64,000 nt of DNA from Terriglobia bacterium (GCA_009841225.1 VXMF01000005.1:124001-188000); one strand, 5' to 3'. Positions 26,727-36,480 are shown, counted from the stretch's first letter. Notes: generated by a model from the sequence alone, not told the origin. Made by a program: numbers and translations.

Positions 26727-26736
26727 GCCTGCCTTG

Positions 26737-26742
26737 AGTCTA
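26737..26742 (-). promoter_or_regulatory. Candidate -10 hexamer (molybdopterin protein)
   Basis: TAGACT on the minus strand, 10 nt before the ATG at 26726. An AAGG in the gap could also serve as a weak Shine-Dalgarno. Confidence 0.35.
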
Positions 26743-26759
26743 TCAGCAGGGCGAGGGCC

Positions 26760-27458
26760 CTAGTTGCGCTCCTTCGGATCAAAGATATATCCGATACCGT
26801 GCCGCGTGACAATCCAGCGCGGCTTGCGCGAATCATCTTCGATCTTCTGCCTCAGCCAGCCGACATGCACGTCGACGGTCCTGGTCGAAACCTCGGCCTG
26901 ATACTTCCAGACTTCCCGCAGCAAGCGGTCCCGCGAAAGCGCCTGTTGCGGATGCTGCACGAAATACAGCAGCAATTGGTACTCCTTCGCCGAGAGCTGC
27001 AACTTCTCGTCTCCGCGAAACACCGCCGCCTGCTTGGAATCGACGCGCACGTCCCCGAATGCGTACAACTTGGCCTCGTTGGCTCCGCCTTTGATGCGAT
27101 CGCGCCGCAGCAAGGCCTCGATCCGCGCCACCAACTCGAGCATCTGGAACGGCTTGACCAAGTAGTCGTCGGCGCCGGTGCGCAGGCCTGTGACCCGATC
27201 CATCACCTGCCCCTTGGCCGTGAGCATCAGCACGGGCGTGACGATGCCCGCCCCGCGCAGGTCGCGACAGATGTCAAGGCCGGGCTTCTTGGGCAGCATC
27301 AGGTCCAACACGACTAGGTCGATGCCGCCGGCGCTGGCGCGCTCATAGCCGCTCACGCCATCCTCGGCCACCTCGACCTCGTAGCCCTCGGCCTTGAGGC
27401 GATCCTCGATGGTCATGCGGATGCCGACCTCGTCCTCGATAAGCAAGATGCGCGACAT
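26760..27458 (-). CDS. OmpR-family response regulator
   Basis: 232 residues. The receiver domain (1-115) has acidic pocket E9-D10, phospho-acceptor D52 in LVVLDLMLP, T in MLTAKG, and K in DDYLVKPF. The C-terminal winged helix (about 130-228) has the OmpR-type signature QLSAKEYQLLLYFVQHPQQALSRDRLLREVW and RTVDVHVGWLRQKIEDD, ending with WIVTRHGIGYIF. The gene lies 11 bp downstream of the kinase gene, so they form one operon. The target genes are not evident. Confidence 0.93.
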   Translation of the reverse strand: MSRILLIEDEVGIRMTIEDRLKAEGYEVEVAEDGVSGYERASAGGIDLVVLDLMLPKKPGLDICRDLRGAGIVTPVLMLTAKGQVMDRVTGLRTGADDYLVKPFQMLELVARIEALLRRDRIKGGANEAKLYAFGDVRVDSKQAAVFRGDEKLQLSAKEYQLLLYFVQHPQQALSRDRLLREVWKYQAEVSTRTVDVHVGWLRQKIEDDSRKPRWIVTRHGIGYIFDPKERN

Positions 27459-27469
27459 CGCCGGTTCTG

Positions 27470-29326
27470 CTAAGCCTCCGCGTCGACCAGCGCCGGCAAG
27501 TGCAGCGTGAACACGCTGCCCTCGCCCGGCTTGCTTTGCATCGAGAGCTTGCCCCCCATACCCTGCGCGAGGTCACGCGCCAGCTTGAGGCCCAATCCAG
27601 AACCCTGGATGTTCCCTTCTCCCGCAGCCGCCCCGCGATAGAAGGCGTCGAACACCCTCCCTTCCTCGTCTTTCGGAATCCCCCTGCCGCGGTCGCAGAT
27701 CCGGATCCGCACCTCGGGGTCACCATCGCTTTGGCCCGTATCCGCTTCGACGCGGATCCAGCGGCCCGGATCGCCATACTTGACGGCGTTGCTGATCAAG
27801 TTGGCGAGTATCTGCTGCAAGGCGTTCTCGTCGGCACGAACCCGTGGCAAGCCAGGGGCGGTGCCGCGCTCTAGCGCGAACCCCGCCTGCTCGATCATTG
27901 GACGCGCTTGATCGACGGCGCGTTGCACCGCCATCTCCGGGTCGATCCGGGCCAGCTTGAACTGGCGCTTGCCGGACTCCAGCGAGGCGAACTGCAAGGT
28001 CTGCTCGACCATCTCGCCCAAGCGCCGACCCTGGCTGAAGATGAGCTGCCCGTATCGCTTGGCCCCTTCCGCAGACGAGACGACGCCGTCGGCGAGGTTC
28101 TCCCCGACCGAGCAGATCACCGACAGCGGTGTGCGCAGCTCGTGCGAAACGCCAGCGATGAACTCCATCTGCATCGCGGCCAATCGCGATGCCCGCCGCG
28201 CGGAGACGACCACCAAGGCCATGGCCCCAGCCAGCAGTAGCAAGACTCCCAAACCCGCGCCCAAGTTGCGCGCCCGCTGTCGCGCAACCGCTCCCGCGAG
28301 AGAGCCCGCAACATGGGCGGCCGCGAACTCCACATCCAGCCCGGCACCAGCACCGGCGATCACGATTCGGCCCCGCCCTCCCTGCGGCGGGCGCAAGCCG
28401 CCCTGCTGGCCCTGGCCGCCCGCCGCGCCCGCGCGCTCGTCGCGGCCGGCTTCCAGCGCAAGCCGGCGAATCGGATCCGGCCCGCCTGCAGGCCCCGTTA
28501 GGGGCGGCCCGGGGCGCTCCGGCGGCGATCGGAACAGCCTTGAACGCCGCCGCAGGTCTGCGCCGGCCAGCCATGCGGCGTCTATGGAAGGATCTGATCG
28601 GTACAAGAAGCGCTCGCCCTTCTCGCCATTGCCGACAGCGATAGCCACTTCATACAGGCGCTCGCCATCAGCGCCGGAGAACAGCCGGTCGATCAGTTCG
28701 GGAAGCATCGTATCAGCAACATAGCTCCAATCCAGCACTACGATGATGACCGCCGGCCCGCCGCCGCGGGGCACGCGCTGTGCCCCTCGCCTGAGTCGGT
28801 CTGGGGTCATGACCGGTCGCACGACGGCGCTGGCCTCGGGGAACAGCGTCCATGTGAACGGCCCGCGACCGCGACCGAACCGCCCGGCCGCTTCGGCCAA
28901 GGCACGCTCGACCGGCTCGAGCTGGCGGTCCCACTCGGCCGCCACCGGCTCGGTCTGCCCTAGAGGCAATTCCTGCAAGCTCGCTTCGCCATCGCGGCCC
29001 GATTGATGCACCACGATCCGAGCCAGCAAGCCTGCGTGGGCGCTGGTCTCGGCCCATAGCGCATACCCTTCGGCGCACCTGTTCCAGTCCAGCTGCCCGC
29101 CCCGCCCCTCGAGCCGCAGCAGCGAAAGCAGGAACATCAACTCACGCTCGACTTCCTGCTCGAACTGGCGCACAGAGTTAGACAGGGCGTTCTGCATCAT
29201 TGCCGCCTGCGCCTCGCTGAGCTGCCCCGTCCAGGCAAACTGTAAAGCGCCCAGCAGGACGAGCATTGCGATGCAGAGCAGGATGACCAGCGCGAGCCGG
29301 TTCTTGCCGAGAAACTTCAGCGGCAC
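27470..29326 (-). CDS. Membrane sensor histidine kinase
   Basis: 618 residues from GTG 29326. The first TM is at about residues 10-31. A ~300-residue extracytoplasmic region of unknown fold follows, containing a Gly/Gln/Arg-rich linker (around residues 285-320). The second TM is near 355-375, then comes the dimerisation domain with the phospho-acceptor H395 in SHELRTPLS. The ATPase domain has N box NLISNAVKYG, G1 DRGRGIP, F DAFYRG and G2 GSGLGL. It is cognate with the response regulator just downstream. There is no PAS or HAMP domain that I can see. The hexamer CATAAT 9 nt upstream of the start suggests a near-leaderless mRNA. Confidence 0.92.
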   Translation of the reverse strand: MPLKFLGKNRLALVILLCIAMLVLLGALQFAWTGQLSEAQAAMMQNALSNSVRQFEQEVERELMFLLSLLRLEGRGGQLDWNRCAEGYALWAETSAHAGLLARIVVHQSGRDGEASLQELPLGQTEPVAAEWDRQLEPVERALAEAAGRFGRGRGPFTWTLFPEASAVVRPVMTPDRLRRGAQRVPRGGGPAVIIVVLDWSYVADTMLPELIDRLFSGADGERLYEVAIAVGNGEKGERFLYRSDPSIDAAWLAGADLRRRSRLFRSPPERPGPPLTGPAGGPDPIRRLALEAGRDERAGAAGGQGQQGGLRPPQGGRGRIVIAGAGAGLDVEFAAAHVAGSLAGAVARQRARNLGAGLGVLLLLAGAMALVVVSARRASRLAAMQMEFIAGVSHELRTPLSVICSVGENLADGVVSSAEGAKRYGQLIFSQGRRLGEMVEQTLQFASLESGKRQFKLARIDPEMAVQRAVDQARPMIEQAGFALERGTAPGLPRVRADENALQQILANLISNAVKYGDPGRWIRVEADTGQSDGDPEVRIRICDRGRGIPKDEEGRVFDAFYRGAAAGEGNIQGSGLGLKLARDLAQGMGGKLSMQSKPGEGSVFTLHLPALVDAEA

Positions 29327-29335
29327 GGCTATCCG

Positions 29336-29341
29336 ATTATG
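29336..29341 (-). promoter_or_regulatory. Candidate -10 hexamer (histidine kinase)
   Basis: CATAAT on the minus strand, 9 nt before the GTG at 29326, no Shine-Dalgarno. Confidence 0.4.
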
Positions 29342-29450
29342 GCAATCGCGGCCGGCGACTGCCAGCGGCGCATCCGATTCCGGCCGTTCGGGCCGTGCGC
29401 GACACTATTAGCAAGCCCATCGCTCCAGGCGCGCTGTTGGAAAAGCCTCC

Positions 29451-30392
29451 ATGCCACACACGCTGCTCATAGCTCCCGAATCGTCCCGCGACCATCGCAC
29501 TCCGCACGGGCACCCTGAGCGTGTCGAGCGCTTCGAGGCCGTGCTGCGCGCGCTCCGCTCGAGCGGACTTGCCGGGCGCATGCAAGCCCGGGACTGCGAA
29601 GAGGCCGGTTTCGACACTTTGCGCCTGTGCCACGGGGCCGACTACATCGAACTGGTCGAACGCGAAATCGGCGCTGGGAACCGCATCCTCTCCACCGGAG
29701 ACACGCACGTAGGGAGGGGCTCTCTGTCGGCGGCGCGCATGGCGGTCGGCGCGGTCTGCTCGGCCGTGGATTCCGTCCTGAGGGGGCCCGTCAAGCAAGC
29801 CTTTTGCGCGCTAAGGCCGCCCGGGCACCATGCGCGCCCGAAACAGGGCATGGGATTCTGCGTCTTCAACAACGTCGCAATCGGGGCGCGCCACGCGATC
29901 GAGCGCCACGGCTTGCAGCGCGTCCTGATCGTGGACTGGGACGTGCATCACGGCAACGGCACGCAGGACATCTTCTACAAGGATCCTTCCGTTCTGTTTT
30001 TCAGCACGCACCAATCACCGTGGTATCCGGGCACTGGCATGCGCGACGAAACCGGCGAAGGTGCGGGAGCAGGCACAACCATCAATTGCCCGTTCCCGGC
30101 GCACACCGGCCGCGAAGAGATCTTCGGCGCCTTCCGCGACAGGCTGCTGCCCGCGGCCGAAGCCTTCACTCCCGAGCTGGTCATGATCTCGGCAGGGTTC
30201 GACTCGCGCTTGGGAGACCCGCTGGGCCAGTTCCGCCTCGCTGACGGCGATTTCGCCGAGTTGACGAACCTGCTGCAGGACCTGGCGGACAGGCATGCCG
30301 ACGGGCGGCTTGTGTCTGCGTTGGAGGGCGGCTACAGCCTTGCTGGCCTGGCCTCCAGCGTGGAGAGTCATGTCGGCGCCCTGCTGGGGTAG
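29451..30392 (+). CDS. Histone-deacetylase-like (AcuC/acetylpolyamine amidohydrolase family) hydrolase
   Basis: 313 residues, full length. Landmarks of the arginase/deacetylase fold are DHRTPHGHPERVERF at the N-terminus, CALRPPGHHARP (catalytic His pair), VLIVDWDVHHGNGTQDIFY (Zn-ligand D and H), and MISAGFDSRLGDPLGQF (Zn-ligand D). ALEGGYSLAGLASSV has the usual GGY motif. These zinc enzymes deacetylate lysine or acetylated polyamines or small amides. The natural substrate is unknown. It is divergent from the histidine kinase. Confidence 0.92.
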   Translation: MPHTLLIAPESSRDHRTPHGHPERVERFEAVLRALRSSGLAGRMQARDCEEAGFDTLRLCHGADYIELVEREIGAGNRILSTGDTHVGRGSLSAARMAVGAVCSAVDSVLRGPVKQAFCALRPPGHHARPKQGMGFCVFNNVAIGARHAIERHGLQRVLIVDWDVHHGNGTQDIFYKDPSVLFFSTHQSPWYPGTGMRDETGEGAGAGTTINCPFPAHTGREEIFGAFRDRLLPAAEAFTPELVMISAGFDSRLGDPLGQFRLADGDFAELTNLLQDLADRHADGRLVSALEGGYSLAGLASSVESHVGALLG

Positions 30393-30404
30393 CCTCGCAG
30401 CGCT

Positions 30405-30782
30405 TCAGCCCACCGAGACCGATTCGATCTTGGAGGTCACTACCGTGGCGTGGTCGGGGTGGTGGAATTCCATGTGCATGCCCAAGCCGAGATAGTCGGG
30501 CTTGAGCATCGCCCCGCCCCAGGTCGAGCCTCGCACCAACACCGCCACCGGTTGCGGGCAGAAGCGCGGATGTCCCGAAATCCATGTCCGCCCGCCCCGG
30601 ATTTCGATGCGATAGATCCGGTTGGCCGTCTTCACCAAGACCCGGTCTCCTTCTTCCAAGGCCCGCAAGCGTACGCCCCCTTCGACCTCCGAGCGGATGA
30701 TCCGGCCCCGGATTTCCGGAGCGATGCCGCGCTGCGGGGAGTATGCTCCGGTCTGATCCGGATTGTTCGTCCTAGTCCACAT
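30405..30782 (-). CDS. Small unknown protein at the end of the MoxR/VWA operon
   Basis: 125 residues, beta-rich (LRALEEGDRVLVKTANRIYRIEI, AVLVRGSTWGGAML). I do not recognise a domain. It starts 12 bp after the DUF4175 stop, so it belongs to the long operon. It has no signal peptide or membrane segment and is probably cytoplasmic. It is convergent with the deacetylase, with only 12 bp between the stops. Confidence 0.65.
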   Translation of the reverse strand: MWTRTNNPDQTGAYSPQRGIAPEIRGRIIRSEVEGGVRLRALEEGDRVLVKTANRIYRIEIRGGRTWISGHPRFCPQPVAVLVRGSTWGGAMLKPDYLGLGMHMEFHHPDHATVVTSKIESVSVG

Positions 30783-30794
30783 CCCCGGGTTTCG

Positions 30795-33700
30795 CTACTT
30801 CGATCCGCCGAGCCTGCGGTAGTATTCCGCGACGGCCTCGCGGTACGACTCCGGTACCGGCTCGGAAACGATAGCGCGCACTTCTTCCTTGTCGTCCAGC
30901 TCGACCTGGCGCCGCAGTTTGACCTCGATCTGCTCAAGCATCGCAAGCACGTTGCGGTACTCCTGCTCTAACAGTTCCGGGTTGCCGAGAAAGCGGCCGT
31001 CGCCCAGCTCGCGGGCGAAGTTTCTCAGCTCCGCGATCTCGCGCGGGTCGAACTCCCGCGTCATCCGGAGTTGCTGGGCCAGCCTGGGAATGTCGGCGAT
31101 GCCTGCCTCCAAGGCGCGCTCCATGCGATCGCGCTCGGCCGGCTCGAGCGGCCGCGCGCCGAAGGGCGCGCGCGGTCGGCCGTCGCCGAGGGATTCGGTG
31201 CCGCCCCAGCCGCCCCGCCATTCGCCGGTCGCTGCGCCAACCCCAGTCCGGCCGCCAGGCCGGCTTGGATCGCCGGTGCCGCCAGCGCCCTGCCCGGACT
31301 GCTGGCCGGGCTGGCTCCCTCCGGGCTGCTGCCCTGGCGCCTGGCCCGGGCGGTTCCCCTCGCGGTCTTGCCCGGGAACCATCGCCCGTTCCAAGTCGCG
31401 GCGCATTTGCTCCACGCTGGAGAGCAGCCTTTCCAGTCCGCGCTCTGCTCCGCCGCCCTCCCTCTGCGCCAGCTCGCCCGCTTCGCGCAGGTTGTCGCGC
31501 AGCCGGCGGATGGCCCGGGAAATCGCTTCCTCGTTGCCCGCCGCGTACGGTGCCAGCCCCCGCCGGATCAGGTCTTCGGCATACTGTATGGCGGGCAGCG
31601 CTTCCGACTGCTGCAATTCGATCAAGGCGTTCATCAGCGCCTTGGAGGCCTCGTCATTGCGCTCGCGCAGCATGCGCGAGTGCGTCTGGATCCCTTTCTC
31701 GATCTCAGACAGGCGGTCGCGCATGCTGCGCTTGCGATCCGCCAAGTCGATCTCTTCCTCGCGGGTCATGCCCGTCGGCAACGGGCCGTTCTGCCGCCCC
31801 CCTTGCGCCTTCAGCGCCTCCAGAGCAACCTTGAGCGACCGATCCAGCTCGGCTGCCGCCTGTTCCTGTTCTGCGGCGAGCCGAGCCGCCTCCTCCGCCA
31901 TCTCGCTGACAGCGGACTGACTCTGCTGCTGGCGCTGCTGCTGGAGCGCTTCCAAGGCCTCCTGCAACTCCTGCTGGGCCCGCGCCGATGAGGCCCGCTG
32001 GTCGCCGCCCTGGCCTCCTCGCTCCATCTCCCGCGCAGCCCGCTCCAGCTGGCGGATCGTGCGGTCCAGCTGCTGGCGCATGCCGGACTGGCCGCCCGTC
32101 GACCCTTGCGCTTGGGAACTCTGTCCGCTTTGCGCCCTGCTCTGCTGGCCCCCTTGGCTCTGCTGGCGGCGCTGGAGTTGTTCCAGTTCGCGCTTGAGGT
32201 CCTCGGCTTCGCGCCGCAGCATTTCCTGCTGCCAGCGCTGCTCGAAGCTCGCCCGCGAGCGATCCTGGGCTTGCTCGGCCAAGCGCTCTTGGCGCCGAGC
32301 GAGCTCCTCGAGCTTCTTCATCGCCTCGTCGATTTCCTGCTCGATCTGCTGCCCGGACGACCCGCTGCCGGTCTCGTACTGGTTCTTCTCAAGATCCATC
32401 TCGAGTTCGAACATCTCGGCCAGATCGCGCGAGGCGCCGCCGCCTCCTCCGCCGCCGCCGCGCCCCATGGTCACTTGGATGTCGGTGAACAGGTTCTCCG
32501 CTCGCAGCAGGAACTGCAGCGCCTGCTGCTCCGGGCCGACCGCATCATCGAGCCGGAACGCCTGCAGCGCCTCGGCTGCGGGCTGCATGAAGCCGGCGGC
32601 CTGCTCCATCAGCTCGGCGAACTGCGCGAACTTGGGATCGGTCCTGGTCAGCTGGCGCGCTCGCGTGCGCTGCACCAAGGTCTGGGCCTGCTGCATCAAC
32701 GTGCCCTGCAGCTCCGAGAGCATCTCGGCGCTCTCGCGCAGCTTGCGCTCCTCCCGGCCGTCCTCGGCGTCGCGCTCCTTGATCAAGTTCCATGTGGCCA
32801 GGATGATTTCCTTCTGGCGCCGCGAGATCTCGTCCTGTTGCTGGCCCTGCTGGCCTTGGCCGCCCGCCTGTTGCGACTGCGAGAAGCGTCGCTCGAAAGG
32901 CTGCACGTTGATGAAGTACATGTCGCTGCGGACTTGCTTCTTGGCATCCTTGGCGACGATGTAATAGCTGATCAAGTCTCCGGGGATCAGGCCCGCCTCA
33001 GGAGCCGGCGGTGCCAGCGACTCCTCTCCCTCTTCGGCGGCCTCCGGCGCGGTCCGCGCCGCGCCGAGGTCTTCCAAGAAGAACATGTGGCTGCCGCTCG
33101 CCTCCAGCGCGCCGCGCCGGGCAGGGAGCGGCACGGCCTCTTGGTCCACCCCGTTGACCGCGTAGTGCAGCTGCAAGCTGCGCAAGCCGAAATCGTCGGT
33201 CGCCTCGACGCGCACGGCGACCTCCTCGATGCTGGTTGCCCGCCAATCGCGGCCTGGCTCGAGGATCTTGACCTCCGGCTTCTCATCAGGCACGGCGGTG
33301 ATGAAGTAGTCCTCGGTGAGGCGCACCCGCTCGCCGCGGTGCATGGCTGCCACGTGGTAGGAAGAGTCCTCCCCCACGACGATCTCCGCGCGATTGCTCC
33401 GCAAAGGGACTTCTTCCTCGCCGACTACTAGGAAGCCGTCCTCGAGGACCTTGTCCGTAGTGAGGATCACCCCGACCTTGGTGCCCGTCACCGCCATGAT
33501 GTCGCCGCCGGGATCCTGCACGCTGGGGTTGAGGCCGCTCCACGCCGGGTACTCGAACTCCAGCCGGATGTTCTCCACCGTGGGCATGGCGATGACGTCG
33601 ACTCTGAACTCGCGGCTGCGCAGCCGTCCCGCCTCGACGTAGTAACGCAGCGGCTCTCGGACCATCGAGAACGAGAACCCGTAGCCCGCGCCTTCGAGCT

Positions 33701-34457
33701 GAGGTCCCATCGGCGCACGCTCCCAGTCCACGCTGCTCTCGAACTTCGCATACAGTTCGACCAGCGGCGGCTCGAAGCCGAGCGGCAGGGCGGTGACTTC
33801 CAGCCGCCCCCCTTGGCGGATCGAGGTGTCGCCGGGTTCGACCTGCAGCTCGTAGAGCGGATCCTCGTGCGTGAGGAACCACCCAGTCCAAAGCCGCGAA
33901 GTGCCGTAGCTCCAATAGCCCGGACCGGCAACTCCCAGCCAACACAGGGCCAGCACCGCGACGAAACCGGTCGCGGCGAACAAGCCGACCAAGGCCCGGC
34001 TCACAACCGCGTCCAGCGGCACCACCGCCGATGCCAGCGACGTGTCGCGGGCGAGCAATGCAAGCAGCGGACTGGGCGCTCGCCCTCCGATCTCAGCGCG
34101 GTCGCGTTCGTCCGCCCATGTGCGCAAGCGCCCACCAAATTCAGGCGAGCGGCGCTCTGCCTCGTCCGCGGCGCGCGCAAACGCCCTACCCTTGACCAGC
34201 CGGCGCAACGGCAGGACGAGCAGCAGGACGACGACAGCTGCCAGCGATGCTAGCAAGACGGTGCGAGAGCCTACGACGCTGGCATCGGAGAACGCCGCCC
34301 GATTGGCCAGGAAGACGCATGCGGCCGTCACGCATAGGGCGGTCAACCCTAGGGCACCCAAGCCTTTGGCGGCCGCGGCTGCGCGCAGCCTGACCACAAT
34401 TGATCCCAAGTACCGCTCCAAGCTTCCACCGGGCTGTCCTTGGTGATCAAGAATCAT
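30795..34457 (-). CDS. DUF4175-family membrane protein with long Q-rich coiled coil
   Basis: 1220 residues. Three hydrophobic segments occur in the first ~180 residues (about 37-55, 65-85 and 155-175). A beta-rich region (about 190-520) has repeated PxVKIxxP-like stretches typical of DUF4175. Residues ~530-1110 are very charged helical sequence dominated by E, Q, R and L, with Gln/Gly/Ser low-complexity tracts (QSQGGQQSRAQSGQSSQAQG, GRGGGGGGGGAS). This region is probably a periplasmic coiled coil. The start ATG 34457 has AGAGGGG about 8 nt upstream. The DUF4175 family usually sits, as here, beside MoxR and VWA genes. Its precise role is unknown, perhaps a scaffold. Confidence 0.85.
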   Translation of the reverse strand: MILDHQGQPGGSLERYLGSIVVRLRAAAAAKGLGALGLTALCVTAACVFLANRAAFSDASVVGSRTVLLASLAAVVVLLLVLPLRRLVKGRAFARAADEAERRSPEFGGRLRTWADERDRAEIGGRAPSPLLALLARDTSLASAVVPLDAVVSRALVGLFAATGFVAVLALCWLGVAGPGYWSYGTSRLWTGWFLTHEDPLYELQVEPGDTSIRQGGRLEVTALPLGFEPPLVELYAKFESSVDWERAPMGPQLEGAGYGFSFSMVREPLRYYVEAGRLRSREFRVDVIAMPTVENIRLEFEYPAWSGLNPSVQDPGGDIMAVTGTKVGVILTTDKVLEDGFLVVGEEEVPLRSNRAEIVVGEDSSYHVAAMHRGERVRLTEDYFITAVPDEKPEVKILEPGRDWRATSIEEVAVRVEATDDFGLRSLQLHYAVNGVDQEAVPLPARRGALEASGSHMFFLEDLGAARTAPEAAEEGEESLAPPAPEAGLIPGDLISYYIVAKDAKKQVRSDMYFINVQPFERRFSQSQQAGGQGQQGQQQDEISRRQKEIILATWNLIKERDAEDGREERKLRESAEMLSELQGTLMQQAQTLVQRTRARQLTRTDPKFAQFAELMEQAAGFMQPAAEALQAFRLDDAVGPEQQALQFLLRAENLFTDIQVTMGRGGGGGGGGASRDLAEMFELEMDLEKNQYETGSGSSGQQIEQEIDEAMKKLEELARRQERLAEQAQDRSRASFEQRWQQEMLRREAEDLKRELEQLQRRQQSQGGQQSRAQSGQSSQAQGSTGGQSGMRQQLDRTIRQLERAAREMERGGQGGDQRASSARAQQELQEALEALQQQRQQQSQSAVSEMAEEAARLAAEQEQAAAELDRSLKVALEALKAQGGRQNGPLPTGMTREEEIDLADRKRSMRDRLSEIEKGIQTHSRMLRERNDEASKALMNALIELQQSEALPAIQYAEDLIRRGLAPYAAGNEEAISRAIRRLRDNLREAGELAQREGGGAERGLERLLSSVEQMRRDLERAMVPGQDREGNRPGQAPGQQPGGSQPGQQSGQGAGGTGDPSRPGGRTGVGAATGEWRGGWGGTESLGDGRPRAPFGARPLEPAERDRMERALEAGIADIPRLAQQLRMTREFDPREIAELRNFARELGDGRFLGNPELLEQEYRNVLAMLEQIEVKLRRQVELDDKEEVRAIVSEPVPESYREAVAEYYRRLGGSK

Positions 34458-34460
34458 TGA

Positions 34461-36476
34461 TCAATCCCCTCTGAGCGTGTCCAGATGCCGATCCGCTATC
34501 ACAGATTCTAGCAGCACCGCGAGCAAGAGCAGTGCCAGCACGAGCCTCCACACGCGCCAAGGAGGCACTTCGGGCGGCGGTAAGCCAGCCGCGGCCGCTT
34601 GCGCGGCCTCCGCGCCACCGGTGGACTGCCACAATTCCAAGGTGTCTTGATCGACGCCGCGAAGATTCGACTCGCGTGGATCCGGGTTGACCGCTAGCAA
34701 CTCGGAGCGGTCCGAGCCGCGAATCTCGTAGTAGCCGATGGATTCCAGCGGCACCGCTTCGCGGCTCACCGAATCGGACAGGGTCAAGACCCGCTCGCCC
34801 GCCGGGTCCAGCACTTGGACGGTCGCGCCGCTACCACGCCGCCTGCCCAGTTCCAGCACCTCGCCCAGCAGCGCCTCTCCCCGGGCTGCCTCGGCCCCGG
34901 TCAGGTAGCGCACTGCTTCGGCCACGAACGGCACATAGACCGACGTCACGGGCAAGTTGTTCCAGATGTTGTCGAACGCCGAAGCGAACACCAACGCGCG
35001 CCCCCTGCCGATCTCGCGCTCGACCAGGAGGGGATCCCCGTTGCCCAAGCGCATCGGCACAGCGTCGCCCTCAAGCGGCTGCACTCTTGCATAGAGGAAG
35101 AATTTCACCGGGCGCAGTCCTTCGGCGGCATTCGCCACGGAGTGCGACCCATCCGAGGGACCGGCGACCTGGAAAGGATCGCCGCCCCTTTCCGAGGACA
35201 GGGGTTGCTCCAAGCTGTGGCCGCTAATCGGGGCTCGGCGAGCCAGCGCCGAGTTGGGGCCGAGCGCTATCAGCACAGCGCCGCCCGCTTCGATCCATGC
35301 TTGCAGGCGGGACTCGAAGCCGCTGTCCAGGCGAGGCACGTCGGACAGCACGACCAAAGCGTAACGGCTTGGATCGAGACGACTTGCATCACCGGGCGAA
35401 GCGTTCTCAAGCGTATAGCGCGAGGCGACGCTGGACTCGAGGGCGGCCTTGAAGTAAAGCAGGTCGCGACGGCGCCGGTCCTGCGAAATGAACAGCAAGG
35501 GCTCCGGCTCGCTGTTGTCCAGCGCCACCCTCCGGAGATCGTCGTCCGGCAGTGCGTCGGCCGGCTCTAGTCTGAGCTCGGCCCGGCTGAAGCCCCGCGG
35601 CGCGGCTGGGATTTCAAACACGAAGGACTCGCGCCCGTTGGCGGCGATGCTCTTCTGCTGGCTGGCGGCCAAGCGACCGTCGATCCACAGCGAAACCGTC
35701 TTGTTGGCCTCGCTCTCGGCGAAACTGACAACCGCCGCTTCAAGCTTCGGCGCATCCCGTCCGTACACGCGCGTCGATCCCTTCACGCTGTCGATCGCCC
35801 AGTTGGCGAAATCGCCCGCGGCCACATCGTGTAGCGCCAGCTCGGAGGATTCGGGCAGAACCAGATCTTGGAACCGGGACGGCATCGCGGAATTCTGCAG
35901 GTCGGAGATCAGATGCAGGACCGATGGAGCGGCGTCTTCACCAGCCAGATTGCGCACTGCTTCAATCACGTCCCCGAAATCGTTGCGCGAACTCGTCGGT
36001 TCCAAGCCAGCCAGCGCTCTCTGCAGGGCGGATTTGTCGGAGGTGGGCTCGGTCAGCACCTGCACAGACGGTCCGTTGGTCAGAATCTGGGCCTGGTCAG
36101 CCTGCCCGAGCGAATCCACGATCGCGTCGGCCTCTTCGACGGCGCGTTCCCAGCGGTCGCCGTAGCGCATGCTCAGTGAAGTGTCCAGCGCGACGAAGTG
36201 CAGCTTCGGGATGCTGCCCGCGATCGCTATCGGAGGCCGCTCCCAGACGGGCTTGGCAAAGGCCAGCGCAAGCAGCAGGAGCAGGGCGAGCCGACATGCA
36301 AGCAGCAGCAGGTAGCGCAAGCGGCGTTCCCGGATGGTGGTCTCGGTGCGCTTTTCGAAGAACATCAGCGAGCTGAACGGCAGCCTCACCGGGTTCCGGC
36401 GGCGCATCAGGTGCAGCCACAGCGGCAGCCCGACAGCCAGAGCCCCGGCCAAGAACCACGGGGAAAGCAGGCCCAT
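34461..36476 (-). CDS. BatA-like membrane protein with VWA domain
   Basis: 671 residues. The N-terminal BatA region (LSPWFLAGALAVGLPLWLHLMRRRNPVRLPFSSLMFF) and second TM (LRYLLLLACRLALLLLLALAFA) precede a VWA domain with MIDAS DTSLS (about residue 94). The C-terminal half includes a predicted helix-free region and a final TM (VWRLVLALLLLAVLLES). Such proteins are membrane partners of MoxR ATPases. The MIDAS chelates a divalent metal and binds target proteins. It lies between DUF58 and DUF4175 genes. Confidence 0.9.
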   Translation of the reverse strand: MGLLSPWFLAGALAVGLPLWLHLMRRRNPVRLPFSSLMFFEKRTETTIRERRLRYLLLLACRLALLLLLALAFAKPVWERPPIAIAGSIPKLHFVALDTSLSMRYGDRWERAVEEADAIVDSLGQADQAQILTNGPSVQVLTEPTSDKSALQRALAGLEPTSSRNDFGDVIEAVRNLAGEDAAPSVLHLISDLQNSAMPSRFQDLVLPESSELALHDVAAGDFANWAIDSVKGSTRVYGRDAPKLEAAVVSFAESEANKTVSLWIDGRLAASQQKSIAANGRESFVFEIPAAPRGFSRAELRLEPADALPDDDLRRVALDNSEPEPLLFISQDRRRRDLLYFKAALESSVASRYTLENASPGDASRLDPSRYALVVLSDVPRLDSGFESRLQAWIEAGGAVLIALGPNSALARRAPISGHSLEQPLSSERGGDPFQVAGPSDGSHSVANAAEGLRPVKFFLYARVQPLEGDAVPMRLGNGDPLLVEREIGRGRALVFASAFDNIWNNLPVTSVYVPFVAEAVRYLTGAEAARGEALLGEVLELGRRRGSGATVQVLDPAGERVLTLSDSVSREAVPLESIGYYEIRGSDRSELLAVNPDPRESNLRGVDQDTLELWQSTGGAEAAQAAAAGLPPPEVPPWRVWRLVLALLLLAVLLESVIADRHLDTLRGD

Positions 36477-36480
36477 CGCG

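Noticed and set aside
32106..33431. 441-residue plus-strand ORF opposite the DUF4175 gene
   Set aside because: Leu/Ala/Arg-rich antisense shadow, no signal or domain, while the minus frame has family motifs and proper RBS.
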